The notes under the pieces: generated by a model
What the model saw: only the letters and a program-made list of their open reading frames with translations
The model's database searches: none
Told to the model about the DNA's origin: nothing
Shown: piece after piece, positions 51,730 through 60,064 of the stretch
How positions within the stretch are numbered: position 1 is the stretch's first letter
Layout: each line of letters begins with the position of its first letter
Program-made: the position numbers and the translations under genes
From: Paractinoplanes ovalisporus
GTDB taxonomy: Bacteria; Actinomycetota; Actinomycetes; Mycobacteriales; Micromonosporaceae
Direction of reading: 5' to 3'
DNA: 64,000 nt
NCBI RefSeq assembly: GCF_016834655.1
Contig: NZ_JAENHP010000001.1
Coordinates: forward strand, 992,001-1,056,000

Positions 51730-52503
51730 ATGACGAGCGCTTCGCGAGGTCCGCGCGCCGCGGCCGACGGGCTCGAGATCGCCAGCGGCGACCTCCAGGT
51801 GGTCGCCCGGGTGGTCCAGCTGCTGCGACTGCTCGCGGCCCACGACACCATCGACCTGGTGTCGGCCGCCGAGGAACTGGGCGTCGGCAAGTCCACCGCC
51901 CACCGCTACCTGGCCTCGATGGAGAACCACGGTCTCCTGCAGCGCCGAGACCGCAACCAGTACGAGTTCGGGGTGCTGCTGGCCGAACTGGGCACCATGG
52001 CCCTGTCCCGGCTCGGGGTGCTCGACCTGGCCGGCCCGGTCATGGACGACATCTGCGACCGGGTGCGGCTCACCATCGTGCTCAGCGTCTGGAACGGCTC
52101 CTGCCCCGTGGTGGCCCAGGTGCGCGAGGACAACAGCCGTACGGCGCACGTGTCGATAGCGGTCGGCAGCCACCTCGGCCCCGACGCCGCCCAGACCATG
52201 GCCTTCTGGGCCTTCCGCAACGACTCCTACTACCGCTTCCGCGAGGATGCCCCGCCGGTCAACGCGACCGGCGCGGAGCTCGAGGAGGTCCGCCGCACCG
52301 GGATCGCCTTCCGGGGCAGCCCGCAGAACGGCATCAGCGCCGTGTCGACCGTCGTCCGCGACCCGGGCGGTCAGGTCGTGGCGACGCTCGCGGCCGTCGA
52401 CATCGCCCAGTTCGTACCCGAGGGAACCGACAGCGACGTCGCCCGCGCACTGCTGGCGGGCGCCGAGACGATCAGCCGGCGGATGGTCAGTCCGCTCGAC
52501 TGA
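51730..52503 (+). CDS. IclR-family transcription regulator
   Basis: A 257-residue IclR protein: winged helix at about 22-80 (VVQLLRLLAAHDTIDLVSAAEELGVGKSTAHRYLASMENHGLL) and a GAF-like effector domain to residue 250. AGGAGG is seven bases before ATG 51730. Directly followed (89 bp) by the ABC importer genes, it probably controls uptake of the pathway substrate, alongside the GntR palindrome upstream. Confidence 0.9.
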   Translation: MTSASRGPRAAADGLEIASGDLQVVARVVQLLRLLAAHDTIDLVSAAEELGVGKSTAHRYLASMENHGLLQRRDRNQYEFGVLLAELGTMALSRLGVLDLAGPVMDDICDRVRLTIVLSVWNGSCPVVAQVREDNSRTAHVSIAVGSHLGPDAAQTMAFWAFRNDSYYRFREDAPPVNATGAELEEVRRTGIAFRGSPQNGISAVSTVVRDPGGQVVATLAAVDIAQFVPEGTDSDVARALLAGAETISRRMVSPLD

Positions 52504-52592
52504 GCAACGTGAAACCCCATAGCCAGCACCGGACGGCTCACACCGTCCCTGTTCATCGTGCGCGGATTCTCGAAGAAGAGAAGGCGATAACC

Positions 52593-53648
52593 ATGAAGAC
52601 ATACCGATTTCTCGCGACGATAGCGGCCGCCACCCTCGTGATCTCGGCCTGCGGGGTGGGCGGTGACTCGGGCGGCGGTGGCGCCGACGAGAAGGCGCTC
52701 ACCTGGGCCAGCACCGGTGGCCAGTTCCAGGAGGACGAGAAGAACGCCCTCCAGGTCCCGTTCACCACCAAGACCGGCACCAAGTTCACCAACATCAGCC
52801 CGGCCGAGCAGGCCCAGGTCCGTACGATGGTGAAGTCCGGCAAGACGATCTGGGATCTGGCCAACATGAGCTGGATCTACGCCGGCGCCTACTGCGGCGA
52901 GCTGTTCGAGAAGCTGGACAACCCGGCGCTCGACCGCAGCAAGTTCCCCGAGGGCACCACCGGTGACTGCTTCGTGCCGACCTACCGCTACGCCAACCTG
53001 TTCAGCTACAACGCCGACCTCTACCCCGGCGACAAGCCCACCAAGATCGACGACTTCTTCGACACCAAGAAGTTCCCGGGCAAGCGGGTCGTCTACGACT
53101 ACCCGAAAGCCGGCCTGTTCGAGGCCGCGCTCGTCGCCGACGGGGTGGCGCCCGACCAGGTCTACCCGCTCGACCTCGACCGCGCGTTCAAGAAGATCGA
53201 CACCATCAAGGACTCGCTGGTCTTCGCGCCCAGCTACGGCGCGATCCAGCAGATGATGGTCGACAAGCAGGCCAGCATGGTCCTCACGGTCACGGCCCGC
53301 ACGATCGTGTCGGCGCAGAGCGGGGCCAACCTCGTACCCGTGTGGGACTTCAACACCACCGACATCGGGGCGCTGGTCATCCCGAAGGGCGCGCCGCACA
53401 AGGAACTGGCGCAGGAGATGCTCGCGTTCGTCACCGAGCCCGAGCAGTCCATCGCGTACGCGAAGCTCACCGGAACCGCCCCGTCGCGGCCCGAGATCGA
53501 CCTCAACTCGGTCGGTTACACCGAGGAGCAGAAGAAGTTCAACGCGTTCCTGCCTGACCGCGGCCGCACGCTCGAGCAGGACAAGCAGTGGTGGATCGAC
53601 AACACCGACGCGCTCGTGAAGCGCTGGACCAGCTGGAAGGTCGGCTGA
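52593..53648 (+). CDS. Substrate-binding lipoprotein, polyamine/2-aminoethylphosphonate type (PotD-like)
   Basis: A 351-residue extracellular lipoprotein with signal MKTYRFLATIAAATLVISAC (lipidated C20). The type II periplasmic-binding fold is recognisable from IWDLANMSWIYAGAYCGELFEKLD, RYANLFSYNADLYPGDKPTKIDDFFDTKKFPGKR and LLVIPKGAPHKELA-like segments, as in PotD/AfuA/PhnS families. RBS is poor (AAGGCGATAACC). First of three genes for the importer. The ligand may be an acid or amine; the binding pocket cannot be read. Confidence 0.88.
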   Translation: MKTYRFLATIAAATLVISACGVGGDSGGGGADEKALTWASTGGQFQEDEKNALQVPFTTKTGTKFTNISPAEQAQVRTMVKSGKTIWDLANMSWIYAGAYCGELFEKLDNPALDRSKFPEGTTGDCFVPTYRYANLFSYNADLYPGDKPTKIDDFFDTKKFPGKRVVYDYPKAGLFEAALVADGVAPDQVYPLDLDRAFKKIDTIKDSLVFAPSYGAIQQMMVDKQASMVLTVTARTIVSAQSGANLVPVWDFNTTDIGALVIPKGAPHKELAQEMLAFVTEPEQSIAYAKLTGTAPSRPEIDLNSVGYTEEQKKFNAFLPDRGRTLEQDKQWWIDNTDALVKRWTSWKVG

Positions 53649-53650
53649 CC

Positions 53651-55345
53651 ATGGCTGTCGACACAGCCACCCGGGAGACGCCGGCCCCCGCTGTCGCCAA
53701 GACCGCGGCCCGGCGCTCCTCCGGCTGGCTCTCCCTCGCTCCGGCTCTGATCGCGCTGGTCGTGTTGTTCGTCCTGCCGCTGGCCAGCCTCGTGATCGAC
53801 AGCTTCACCGAGCCGGAGACCGGGCTGGGCAACTACGCCTCACTGTTCACCGACGGCTACACGTTGCGGGTGCTGGGGCGCACGCTGGTCATCGCGCTGA
53901 TCGTGTCGGTGGCCGGGCTGCTGCTGGCCTATCCCTACGCGTACGCGATGACACTGGTCGGCCCGACGATGCGAGCCGTGCTGGTGACCGTGGTGCTGGT
54001 GCCGTTCTGGACGAGCATGCTGGCCCGCAACTTCGCGTGGCTGGTGCTGCTGCAGGACGGCGGCCTGGTGCAGACCATCCTGAAACCGTTCGGGCTGGGC
54101 GACGTCCGGCTGCTCGGCACCCCGCTGGCCGTCGGCATCTCGATGACCCAGGTGCTGCTGCCGTTCCTGGTGCTGCCCATGTACAGCGCGATGTCGCAGA
54201 TCGACGGCCGCCTGGTCGCCGCCGGCCAGAGCCTGGGCGCGCCCCGGTCGCGGGCCTTCCGCCGCGTCTATCTGCCGCTCTCCACCCCCGGTGTGGTCGC
54301 CGGCATGTCGCTGGTCTTCGTGCTGGCGCTCGGTTTCTACGTCACGCCGGCGCTGCTCGGCTCGACCCGCAGCGCGATGATCGCGCAGGTCATCAACGTG
54401 CGGGCCAAGGAGCTGCTGGACTTCGGCGGCGCCGGCGCGATGGGCATGTTCCTGCTCGTCGTCACGCTGGTGGTGCTGGGACTCAGCCGCCGCCTGGCCG
54501 GTCAGAACGCGGCGGTGACGGCGGCCGGGGGCCAGCCCTCGCGGTCGGCGGCGGAAGGCTCCTCTCCCGTACGCCCGTGGTTGCGCATCCACACGACCAT
54601 CACCGCCGTCGTCCTGGTCGCACCGACGCTCGTGGTGCTGCCGATGAGCTTCTCCGACGCCGAGACGTTCCGGTTCCCGCCCGACAACTGGTCCCTGCGC
54701 TGGTACGAGAACCTGTTCACCTCGCCCGACTGGACCGCCGCCATCCTCAACACGGTGCAGGTCGGGCTCTACGTCTCGGTCCTCGCCACGGTGCTGGGCA
54801 CGATGGCCGCGTTCGGCCTGGCCCGCCTGCAACCGCGCTGGCGGGGCGCGGTCAACGGCTTCCTGCTGTCACCGATGATCGTGCCGCACATCCTGGTCGC
54901 GCTCGTCGTGTTCTCGGCCTTCCTGCAGCTCGGCCTCAACGGCACGCTGTTCGGCATCATCCTCGCCCACACCGCGATGGCGCTGCCGTTCGTCGTGATC
55001 GCGGTGACCGCGCGGCTGCAGGGCATGGACGCCCGGCTGCCCGCGGTGGCGGCGAGCCTGGGCGCCGGCCCGGTGTCGGCCTTCCGGCGGGTGACCCTGC
55101 CGCTCGTGCTGCCGGGCATCCTCTCGGGCGCGGTGCTGGCCTTCGTCAGCTCGCTCGACGAGGTCGTCATCGCGCTGTTCCTGCAGGCGCCCGGCGCCAT
55201 CACGCTGCCGGTCCAGATGTTCAACAGCATCACCGTCCAGATCGACCCGACCATCTCGGCCGCGTCGAGCCTGATGGTTGTCCTTGTCAGTGTGCCCATC
55301 CTGCTCGCACAGCTCGCGGGAGCACGAAAGCGGAGGTCCCGATGA
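53651..55345 (+). CDS. Fused PotB-PotC-type ABC permease
   Basis: At 564 residues this is two permeases in one chain. Residues about 20-290 are PotB-like with the EAA loop AAGQSLGAPRSRAFRRVYLPL near 195, and residues about 310-560 are PotC-like with AASLGAGPVSAFRRVTLPL near 470; the linker (about 285-310) is polar and low complexity. Normally these are separate genes. The fusion keeps one ATPase site per half and would fix a 1:1 heterodimer. ATG is two bases after the lipoprotein stop. Confidence 0.9.
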   Translation: MAVDTATRETPAPAVAKTAARRSSGWLSLAPALIALVVLFVLPLASLVIDSFTEPETGLGNYASLFTDGYTLRVLGRTLVIALIVSVAGLLLAYPYAYAMTLVGPTMRAVLVTVVLVPFWTSMLARNFAWLVLLQDGGLVQTILKPFGLGDVRLLGTPLAVGISMTQVLLPFLVLPMYSAMSQIDGRLVAAGQSLGAPRSRAFRRVYLPLSTPGVVAGMSLVFVLALGFYVTPALLGSTRSAMIAQVINVRAKELLDFGGAGAMGMFLLVVTLVVLGLSRRLAGQNAAVTAAGGQPSRSAAEGSSPVRPWLRIHTTITAVVLVAPTLVVLPMSFSDAETFRFPPDNWSLRWYENLFTSPDWTAAILNTVQVGLYVSVLATVLGTMAAFGLARLQPRWRGAVNGFLLSPMIVPHILVALVVFSAFLQLGLNGTLFGIILAHTAMALPFVVIAVTARLQGMDARLPAVAASLGAGPVSAFRRVTLPLVLPGILSGAVLAFVSSLDEVVIALFLQAPGAITLPVQMFNSITVQIDPTISAASSLMVVLVSVPILLAQLAGARKRRSR

Positions 55346-56409
55346 CCGGCGCCCGAGTTCAACTCATCGGCCTGACCAAGCAGTACGGCACCGGTGATCC
55401 CGCCGTCGACCACGTCGACCTCGACATCCGGCCGGGTGAGTTCATCACGCTGCTCGGCCCGAGCGGTTCCGGCAAGACCACGACGCTCAACATGATCGTG
55501 GGCTTCACCGACCCGACCTCGGGGCGCATCGAGCTCAACGGCAACGACATTTCCCGTACGCCGGCCCACAAGCGCAACTTCGGCATGGTGTTCCAGAACT
55601 ACGCGCTCTTCCCCCACCTCACCGTGGCGCAGAACGTGGCATTCCCGTTGCGCGAACGCAAGGTTGCGGCCGCCGAGACCGACAAGCTCGTGCGGGAGGC
55701 CCTCGACCTGGTCGACCTGGGCGGGATGGGCCATCGCCGCCCGCACGAGCTCTCCGGCGGTCAGCAGCAACGCGTCGCCCTGGCCCGCGCAGTCGTCTTC
55801 TCCCCCAACCTGCTGCTGCTCGACGAGCCGTTGAGCGCGCTCGACCGCAAGCTGCGGCAGTCGTTGCAGCGGGAGATCAAGCGCCTGCACGACGAACTGG
55901 GCCTGACGTTCGTGTTCGTCACGCACGACCAGGACGAGGCGATGACCCTGTCCGACCGGATCGCCATCTTCGACCAGGGCCGGATCGTCGCCGTGGGCAC
56001 GCCGACCGAGCTCTACCACCGGCCCAACACGACGTTCGTGGCGCGGTTCCTCGGCGAGTCCAATGTGTTCGCGGGCCGTTATCTCGCGGCCTCCGACGTC
56101 TACGAGTGGCACGACCGCAAGTGGGCTGTCTCGCCCGGCGGCGGTGGCGAGGGACAGGCCCTGATCGTCCGGCCCGAGCGCCTCGGGGTCGCCCTTGACG
56201 AGACGTCGGTGCCCGCCGGGAGCAACGTCGCTCCGGCCGCGGTCACCGACGTCTCCTTCTACGGCACGTACTACCGCATCGAACTGGCCTTCGCCGACGA
56301 CTCCGTCGGCTGCGCGGTGCTGCCCGTCGGCGCCCCGGCCGAGATCAGTCCCGGCGCGCGGGTGGTCGCCCACTGGCGGCCCGAAGACCAGGTCCTGGTG
56401 AGCGAGTAA
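55342..56409 (+). CDS. ABC transporter ATP-binding protein (PotA-like)
   Basis: A 355-residue ATPase: Walker A GPSGSGKT, Q-loop FQNYALFPHLT, signature LSGGQQQR, Walker B LLLLDEPLSALD and a C-terminal TOBE domain (IVRPERLGVAL to the end). It energises the importer; ATGA overlap with the fused permease. After its stop comes a 300-bp array of 23-bp repeats before the DUF6282-2 gene. Confidence 0.94.
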   Translation: MTGARVQLIGLTKQYGTGDPAVDHVDLDIRPGEFITLLGPSGSGKTTTLNMIVGFTDPTSGRIELNGNDISRTPAHKRNFGMVFQNYALFPHLTVAQNVAFPLRERKVAAAETDKLVREALDLVDLGGMGHRRPHELSGGQQQRVALARAVVFSPNLLLLDEPLSALDRKLRQSLQREIKRLHDELGLTFVFVTHDQDEAMTLSDRIAIFDQGRIVAVGTPTELYHRPNTTFVARFLGESNVFAGRYLAASDVYEWHDRKWAVSPGGGGEGQALIVRPERLGVALDETSVPAGSNVAPAAVTDVSFYGTYYRIELAFADDSVGCAVLPVGAPAEISPGARVVAHWRPEDQVLVSE

Positions 56410-56415
56410 GCCGTC

Positions 56416-56715
56416 CCGCGCGCTCCACCAGCGCGTTTCTGCGCGCTCAACCAGCGCCTTTGCGCACGCTCCACCAGCGCCTTGGCCAAGCACCACCAGC
56501 GTCTTTGTGCACGCTCGACCAGCGTCTATGCGTAGGCACCACCAGCGCCTTGGCGTAGGCACCACCAGCGCCTTGGCGTAGGCACCACCAGCGCCTTGGC
56601 GTAGGCACCACCAGCGTCTCTGCGCACGCACCACCAGCGCCTGTGCGCACGCACCACCAGCGTCTGTGCGCACGCACCACCAGCGTCTTTCGCGCGCTCC
56701 GCCAGCGCCTTCCTG
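56416..56715 (+). repeat. 23-bp minisatellite, 13 copies, between transporter and DUF6282-2 genes
   Basis: The word CCAGCG recurs 13 times (56428, 56451, 56474, 56496, 56519 and so on to 56702) at 22-23 bp steps; the best unit is CACCACCAGCGCCTTGGCGT plus AGG. Copies 6-9 are almost identical, the ends are diverged. It fills nearly the whole 320-bp gap, which holds no gene. The GC-rich array may fold or slow RNA polymerase; no terminator is seen. Confidence 0.95.
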
Positions 56716-56729
56716 CGAGTGAGGAACCC

Positions 56730-57662
56730 ATGAACGTCGACTACGGTTTCACCACCGAATCCGACAACCGGCAGCCCGACGAGCAGGCCGACAGCCTGCT
56801 GATCGGCGCGGTCGATCTGCACCAGCACCCCGGACCCAGCCCGTTCCCGCGGCGGATGAGCATCCTGGACGCGGCGCGTGACGCCTCGGACGCGGGTTTC
56901 CGCGCGATCGTGGCCAAGTCGCATCACCACAGCATGGTCACCGACATCCTGGCGCTGCGCTCGGCCGGGCTGGCCGAGCTGTCGACCGAGGTCTACGGCG
57001 GGGTCGCGCTCAACCGGACGGTCGGGGGCCTCAACCCGTACGCGGTCGAGCTCGCGCTGCGGATGGGCGGGCGCATGGTGTGGTTCCCCACGCTCTCCTC
57101 CAACGCCCACGTCACCCACCACCAGCACCATGACACCGGTTTCCCGACCCCCGAGGTCGACCTGCGCCCCAACGAGATCATCACGATCCTGGACGACCGC
57201 GGGGCCGTGCGGCCCGAGGTGCGCGACATCCTGTCGGTCATCGCCGCCGAGGACGCCGTGCTCACCTGCGGGCACCTCGGCGTCGAGGAGTCGTCGGCGC
57301 TGATCGACGCCGCGCTCGAGGAGGGCGTGAGCCGGATCGTGGTCAACCACCCCATCTTCGTCGTGGGGGCCTCGATCGAGCAGGCCGTGGCGTGGGCCCG
57401 CAAGGGCGTCACCATCGAGCACTGCATCGTCATGTACTTCGGCCGCGAGGAACGCCGGCGCGACCTCGACGAGCTGCTCACCTTCATCAAGGAGGTGGGC
57501 ATCGAGCGGACGATCCTGTCGTCGGACTCGGGCCAGAAGAACAACCCGTTGCCGGTGACGCTGTTCCGCCGGGGTGTCCGCGCGCTGATCGACGCCGGCC
57601 TGGCCGAGGACGACATCCGGCGCCTGACCGGCACGACCGCCGGCCAGCTGTTGCTGCCGTGA
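56730..57662 (+). CDS. DUF6282-family putative metal-dependent hydrolase, copy 2
   Basis: A 310-residue protein: GAVDLHQHPGPSPFPRRMS with the HxH metal pair near residue 29, AIVAKSHHHSMV, GGVALNRTVGGLNPYAVE, VLTCGHLGVEES, IVVNHPIFVV and a final LSSDSGQKNNP with the closing Asp. The motif order matches DUF6282-1 at 39171, but the two differ widely. It heads a second module with MBL, dehydrogenases, cupin and CMD. GTGAGGA precedes ATG 56730. Confidence 0.8.
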   Translation: MNVDYGFTTESDNRQPDEQADSLLIGAVDLHQHPGPSPFPRRMSILDAARDASDAGFRAIVAKSHHHSMVTDILALRSAGLAELSTEVYGGVALNRTVGGLNPYAVELALRMGGRMVWFPTLSSNAHVTHHQHHDTGFPTPEVDLRPNEIITILDDRGAVRPEVRDILSVIAAEDAVLTCGHLGVEESSALIDAALEEGVSRIVVNHPIFVVGASIEQAVAWARKGVTIEHCIVMYFGREERRRDLDELLTFIKEVGIERTILSSDSGQKNNPLPVTLFRRGVRALIDAGLAEDDIRRLTGTTAGQLLLP

Positions 57663-58579
57663 GCCCCTATCAGGTGACGATCGTCAAGTACGGGACCCGG
57701 CAGACCGTGCGCAGCGACGTCTATCTCAATTACCACCTGTACGGCGAGCCGGACGGCCCGATCGGCATGGACTACTACTTCTGGGTCGTCCGCAACGCCT
57801 CGCACACGATCGTGGTGGACACCGGTTTCTCGGCTCTGGGCGGCGCCAACCGCAAGCGCACCACGCTGATCGAGCCGGCGGCCGCGTTCGACGCGCTCGG
57901 GATCGACCGGGCGGCCGGGCCACCGGTCGTGGTGACGCACGCCCACTACGACCACATCGGCAACCTCGACCTCTTCCCCATGTCACCGGTGACGATCGCG
58001 GCGGCCGAGTACGGCTTCTGGACCGGCCCGTACGCGCACCGCACGCTCGTGCACCACTCGGTCGAGGACGGCGAGATCGACCACCTGCGCCAGATCTCGC
58101 GGGAGGGACGCCTGCGGACCTTCGACTCCGAGCTGGAACTCGCGCCGGGCGTACGGGTGCTGCGCGTCGGCGGGCACACACCGGGCCAGAGCGTTGTCAC
58201 CGTTGACACGAGCGAAGGCCGAGTGCTGCTGGCGTCCGACGCCGTGCACTACTACGAGGAACTCGACCGGAACATGCCGTTCACCCAGGTGGCCGATCTG
58301 GTCGCCATGTACGAGGCGTTCGACCGGATCCGCTCGATGGATGTGGACCACGTGGTGTCGGGCCACGACCCGGCGACGCTGGACCGTTTCACCCCGGTCG
58401 GCGGCGCGCTGGCCGGCCTCGCGGCCACGATCGGCGCCGTTCCCGGTCTGGCGCCTGTCACCGGTGACACGCCAATCGCCGGGCCCGTCCTTGCCACCGG
58501 TGACACCCCGATCGCCGGGCTTGCCGTCGGTGTCACGTCGGACGCCGGGCCTTGGCCGGCGCTCGGAGAGGAGAGCTGA
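57659..58579 (+). CDS. Metallo-beta-lactamase-fold hydrolase (lactonase-like), copy 2
   Basis: A 306-residue MBL-fold enzyme: THAHYDHIGN with H94, H96, D98 and H99, RVGGHTPGQS third His, LLASDAVHYYEE bridging Asp. GTG 57659 overlaps the DUF6282-2 stop. Residues after about 265 (VTGDTPIAG, ATGDTPIAG) are a repeat tail with DNA core CACCGGTGAC, absent from usual family members. Likely partner of DUF6282-2 in opening a ring. Confidence 0.85.
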   Translation: MSPYQVTIVKYGTRQTVRSDVYLNYHLYGEPDGPIGMDYYFWVVRNASHTIVVDTGFSALGGANRKRTTLIEPAAAFDALGIDRAAGPPVVVTHAHYDHIGNLDLFPMSPVTIAAAEYGFWTGPYAHRTLVHHSVEDGEIDHLRQISREGRLRTFDSELELAPGVRVLRVGGHTPGQSVVTVDTSEGRVLLASDAVHYYEELDRNMPFTQVADLVAMYEAFDRIRSMDVDHVVSGHDPATLDRFTPVGGALAGLAATIGAVPGLAPVTGDTPIAGPVLATGDTPIAGLAVGVTSDAGPWPALGEES

Positions 58580-59655
58580 TGCGGATCGGATTTGTCGGGC
58601 TGGGGAACATGGGCGGGCGCATGTCCGCCTGTGTCGTGCGGGCCGGGCACGAGGTTCTGGGCTACGACGTCCGGGAGGAGAACATCACCGCGGCCGGCGC
58701 GAAGCCCGCGGCGTCGATCGGTGAGGTGGTGGACGGCAGCGACATCGTGCTGCTGTCGCTGCCCGACAGCCGCGTCGTCGAGGCGGTCATGTCGGACGGC
58801 CTGTTGGACCACGCCCGGCCCGGCCTGATCGTGGTCGACCTGTCCACCGCGGCGCCCGACTCGACCGTGCGGCTCCACTCACGGCTCGCCGCCCAGGGTG
58901 CCGCCTATCTGGACGCGGGCATCTCCGGAGGCGCGGCGGCGGCCGAGAAGGGCGCGCTGACACTCATGGTGGGCGGCGAGGCCGACGTGCTCGATCGGGC
59001 CCGGCCGGTGCTGGATCTGTTCTCCAGCAACGTCTTCCACTGCGGGCCGAGCGGCGCCGGGCACACGGTGAAGCTGCTCAACAACTTCCTCAACGCGATC
59101 GCGCTGTCGGCCACGGCCGAGGTGATGGTGGCCGGGAAGAAGGCCGGGATCGACCTGGAGACGCTGCTGGCCGTGCTCAACGCGAGCAGCGGCGTCAACT
59201 TCGCCACCCTGAACCGCTTCCCGAAGATCATCCACGGGGACTATCTCAAGGGCGGGCTCACCAACACGCTGATGCTCAAGGACGTCAACTTGTACGTCGA
59301 GCTGGTGGCCCGCCTCGGCGTGGCCAGCCCTAACTCGGCCGGCCCGCTCGCCAGTTTCGGCGTGGCCCGCGCCCTCGGTTACGCCGACCAGATCAGCAAC
59401 ACGGTCGTCGACGCGCTCGGCGACCTGTCCGGCGGCGTCCGCCTGCACGACGCCACCGGTGACAACGTGATCCCTCAGGTCACCGGCAACACCCCAGCAC
59501 CTGAGGCCACCGGTGACAACGCGACCTCTCACGTCACCGGTGACAAGGCGGCACCTGACGCCACCGGTGACAATGCGACCGCTCACGCCACCGGTGACAC
59601 GCCAGCATCTGACGCCACCGGTGACATCTCGACGGACGACAAGGAGCTGTCATGA
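58579..59655 (+). CDS. 3-hydroxyisobutyrate-dehydrogenase-like oxidoreductase with repeat tail, copy 1
   Basis: A 358-residue beta-hydroxyacid dehydrogenase: Rossmann GFVGLGNMGG (4-13), substrate motif DAGISGG at 112-118, catalytic K165 in GHTVKLLNN. The domain ends near residue 290; then seven nine-residue repeats of the (A/V)TGDNxxxx type run to the stop. It would oxidise a 3-hydroxy acid or reduce a semialdehyde with NAD(P). It overlaps the MBL gene by one base and the cupin by ATGA. Confidence 0.88.
   Translation: MRIGFVGLGNMGGRMSACVVRAGHEVLGYDVREENITAAGAKPAASIGEVVDGSDIVLLSLPDSRVVEAVMSDGLLDHARPGLIVVDLSTAAPDSTVRLHSRLAAQGAAYLDAGISGGAAAAEKGALTLMVGGEADVLDRARPVLDLFSSNVFHCGPSGAGHTVKLLNNFLNAIALSATAEVMVAGKKAGIDLETLLAVLNASSGVNFATLNRFPKIIHGDYLKGGLTNTLMLKDVNLYVELVARLGVASPNSAGPLASFGVARALGYADQISNTVVDALGDLSGGVRLHDATGDNVIPQVTGNTPAPEATGDNATSHVTGDKAAPDATGDNATAHATGDTPASDATGDISTDDKELS
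59452..59634 (+). repeat. 27-bp in-frame repeat, about seven copies, in the dehydrogenase tail
   Basis: Units begin GCCACCGGTGACAAC or GTCACCGGTGACAAG and code (A/V)TGD(N/K/T) plus four residues. The DNA core CACCGGTGAC is the same as in the MBL-2 tail and in the DUF4352 linker, where it is read in another frame. Confidence 0.9.
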
Positions 59656-60008
59656 AGATTGTCCACTCGTCCGAGCGCGGGCCGGTTGACCAGCGCGCGA
59701 CGGTGACCGGGCAGGTGTGGTTCGAACCGGTGCTGCCCGCCACCGACGGCACGACCATCGCCTCGGTGACCTTCGCGCCGGGCGCCCGCACGTTCTGGCA
59801 CAGCCACGAGCACGGGCAGGTTCTGCAAGTGGTGACCGGGCGCGGGCTGGTCTGCTCGGAAGGCGGCGAGCCGGAAGTCATCCGGGCCGGCGATGTCGTT
59901 TGGGTGCCGGCCGGGGAACGGCACTGGCACGGCGCCGCCCCCGACTCGGTCATGACCCACCTGGCCGTCTCGCTCGGCACCACGCACTGGGCCGAGGAGG
60001 TCGCATGA
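59652..60008 (+). CDS. Single-domain cupin
   Basis: A 118-residue cupin: FWHSHEHGQVLQVVTGRG (metal motif HxHxxx plus Q/E) and GDVVWVPAGERHWHGA with the last His. Small cupins of this kind often accompany CMD/AhpD proteins and carboxymuconolactone-type genes. It may isomerise or protect an unstable intermediate. ATGA overlap upstream; its stop and last codons are duplicated with the start of the next gene. Confidence 0.87.
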   Translation: MKIVHSSERGPVDQRATVTGQVWFEPVLPATDGTTIASVTFAPGARTFWHSHEHGQVLQVVTGRGLVCSEGGEPEVIRAGDVVWVPAGERHWHGAAPDSVMTHLAVSLGTTHWAEEVA

Positions 60009-60064
60009 CAGCGATCGCGTTCGTCGGACTCGGCAACACGCACTGGGCCGAGGAGGTCGCATGA
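60005..60064 (+). repeat. Duplicated cupin/dehydrogenase junction (56 bp) with chimeric micro-ORF
   Basis: CACGCACTGGGCCGAGGAGG through GGACTCGGCAA occurs twice with a period of 56 bp (stops at 60006 and 60062). The extra copy makes a 19-codon frame from 60005: it starts as the dehydrogenase (MTAIAFVGLGN) and ends as the cupin (THWAEEVA). ATGA overlaps are kept on both sides, so translation could pass through it by coupling. Confidence 0.95.

Noticed and set aside
56416..56715. CRISPR array
   Set aside because: The 23-bp units follow each other directly without unique spacers and there are no cas genes; it is a minisatellite.
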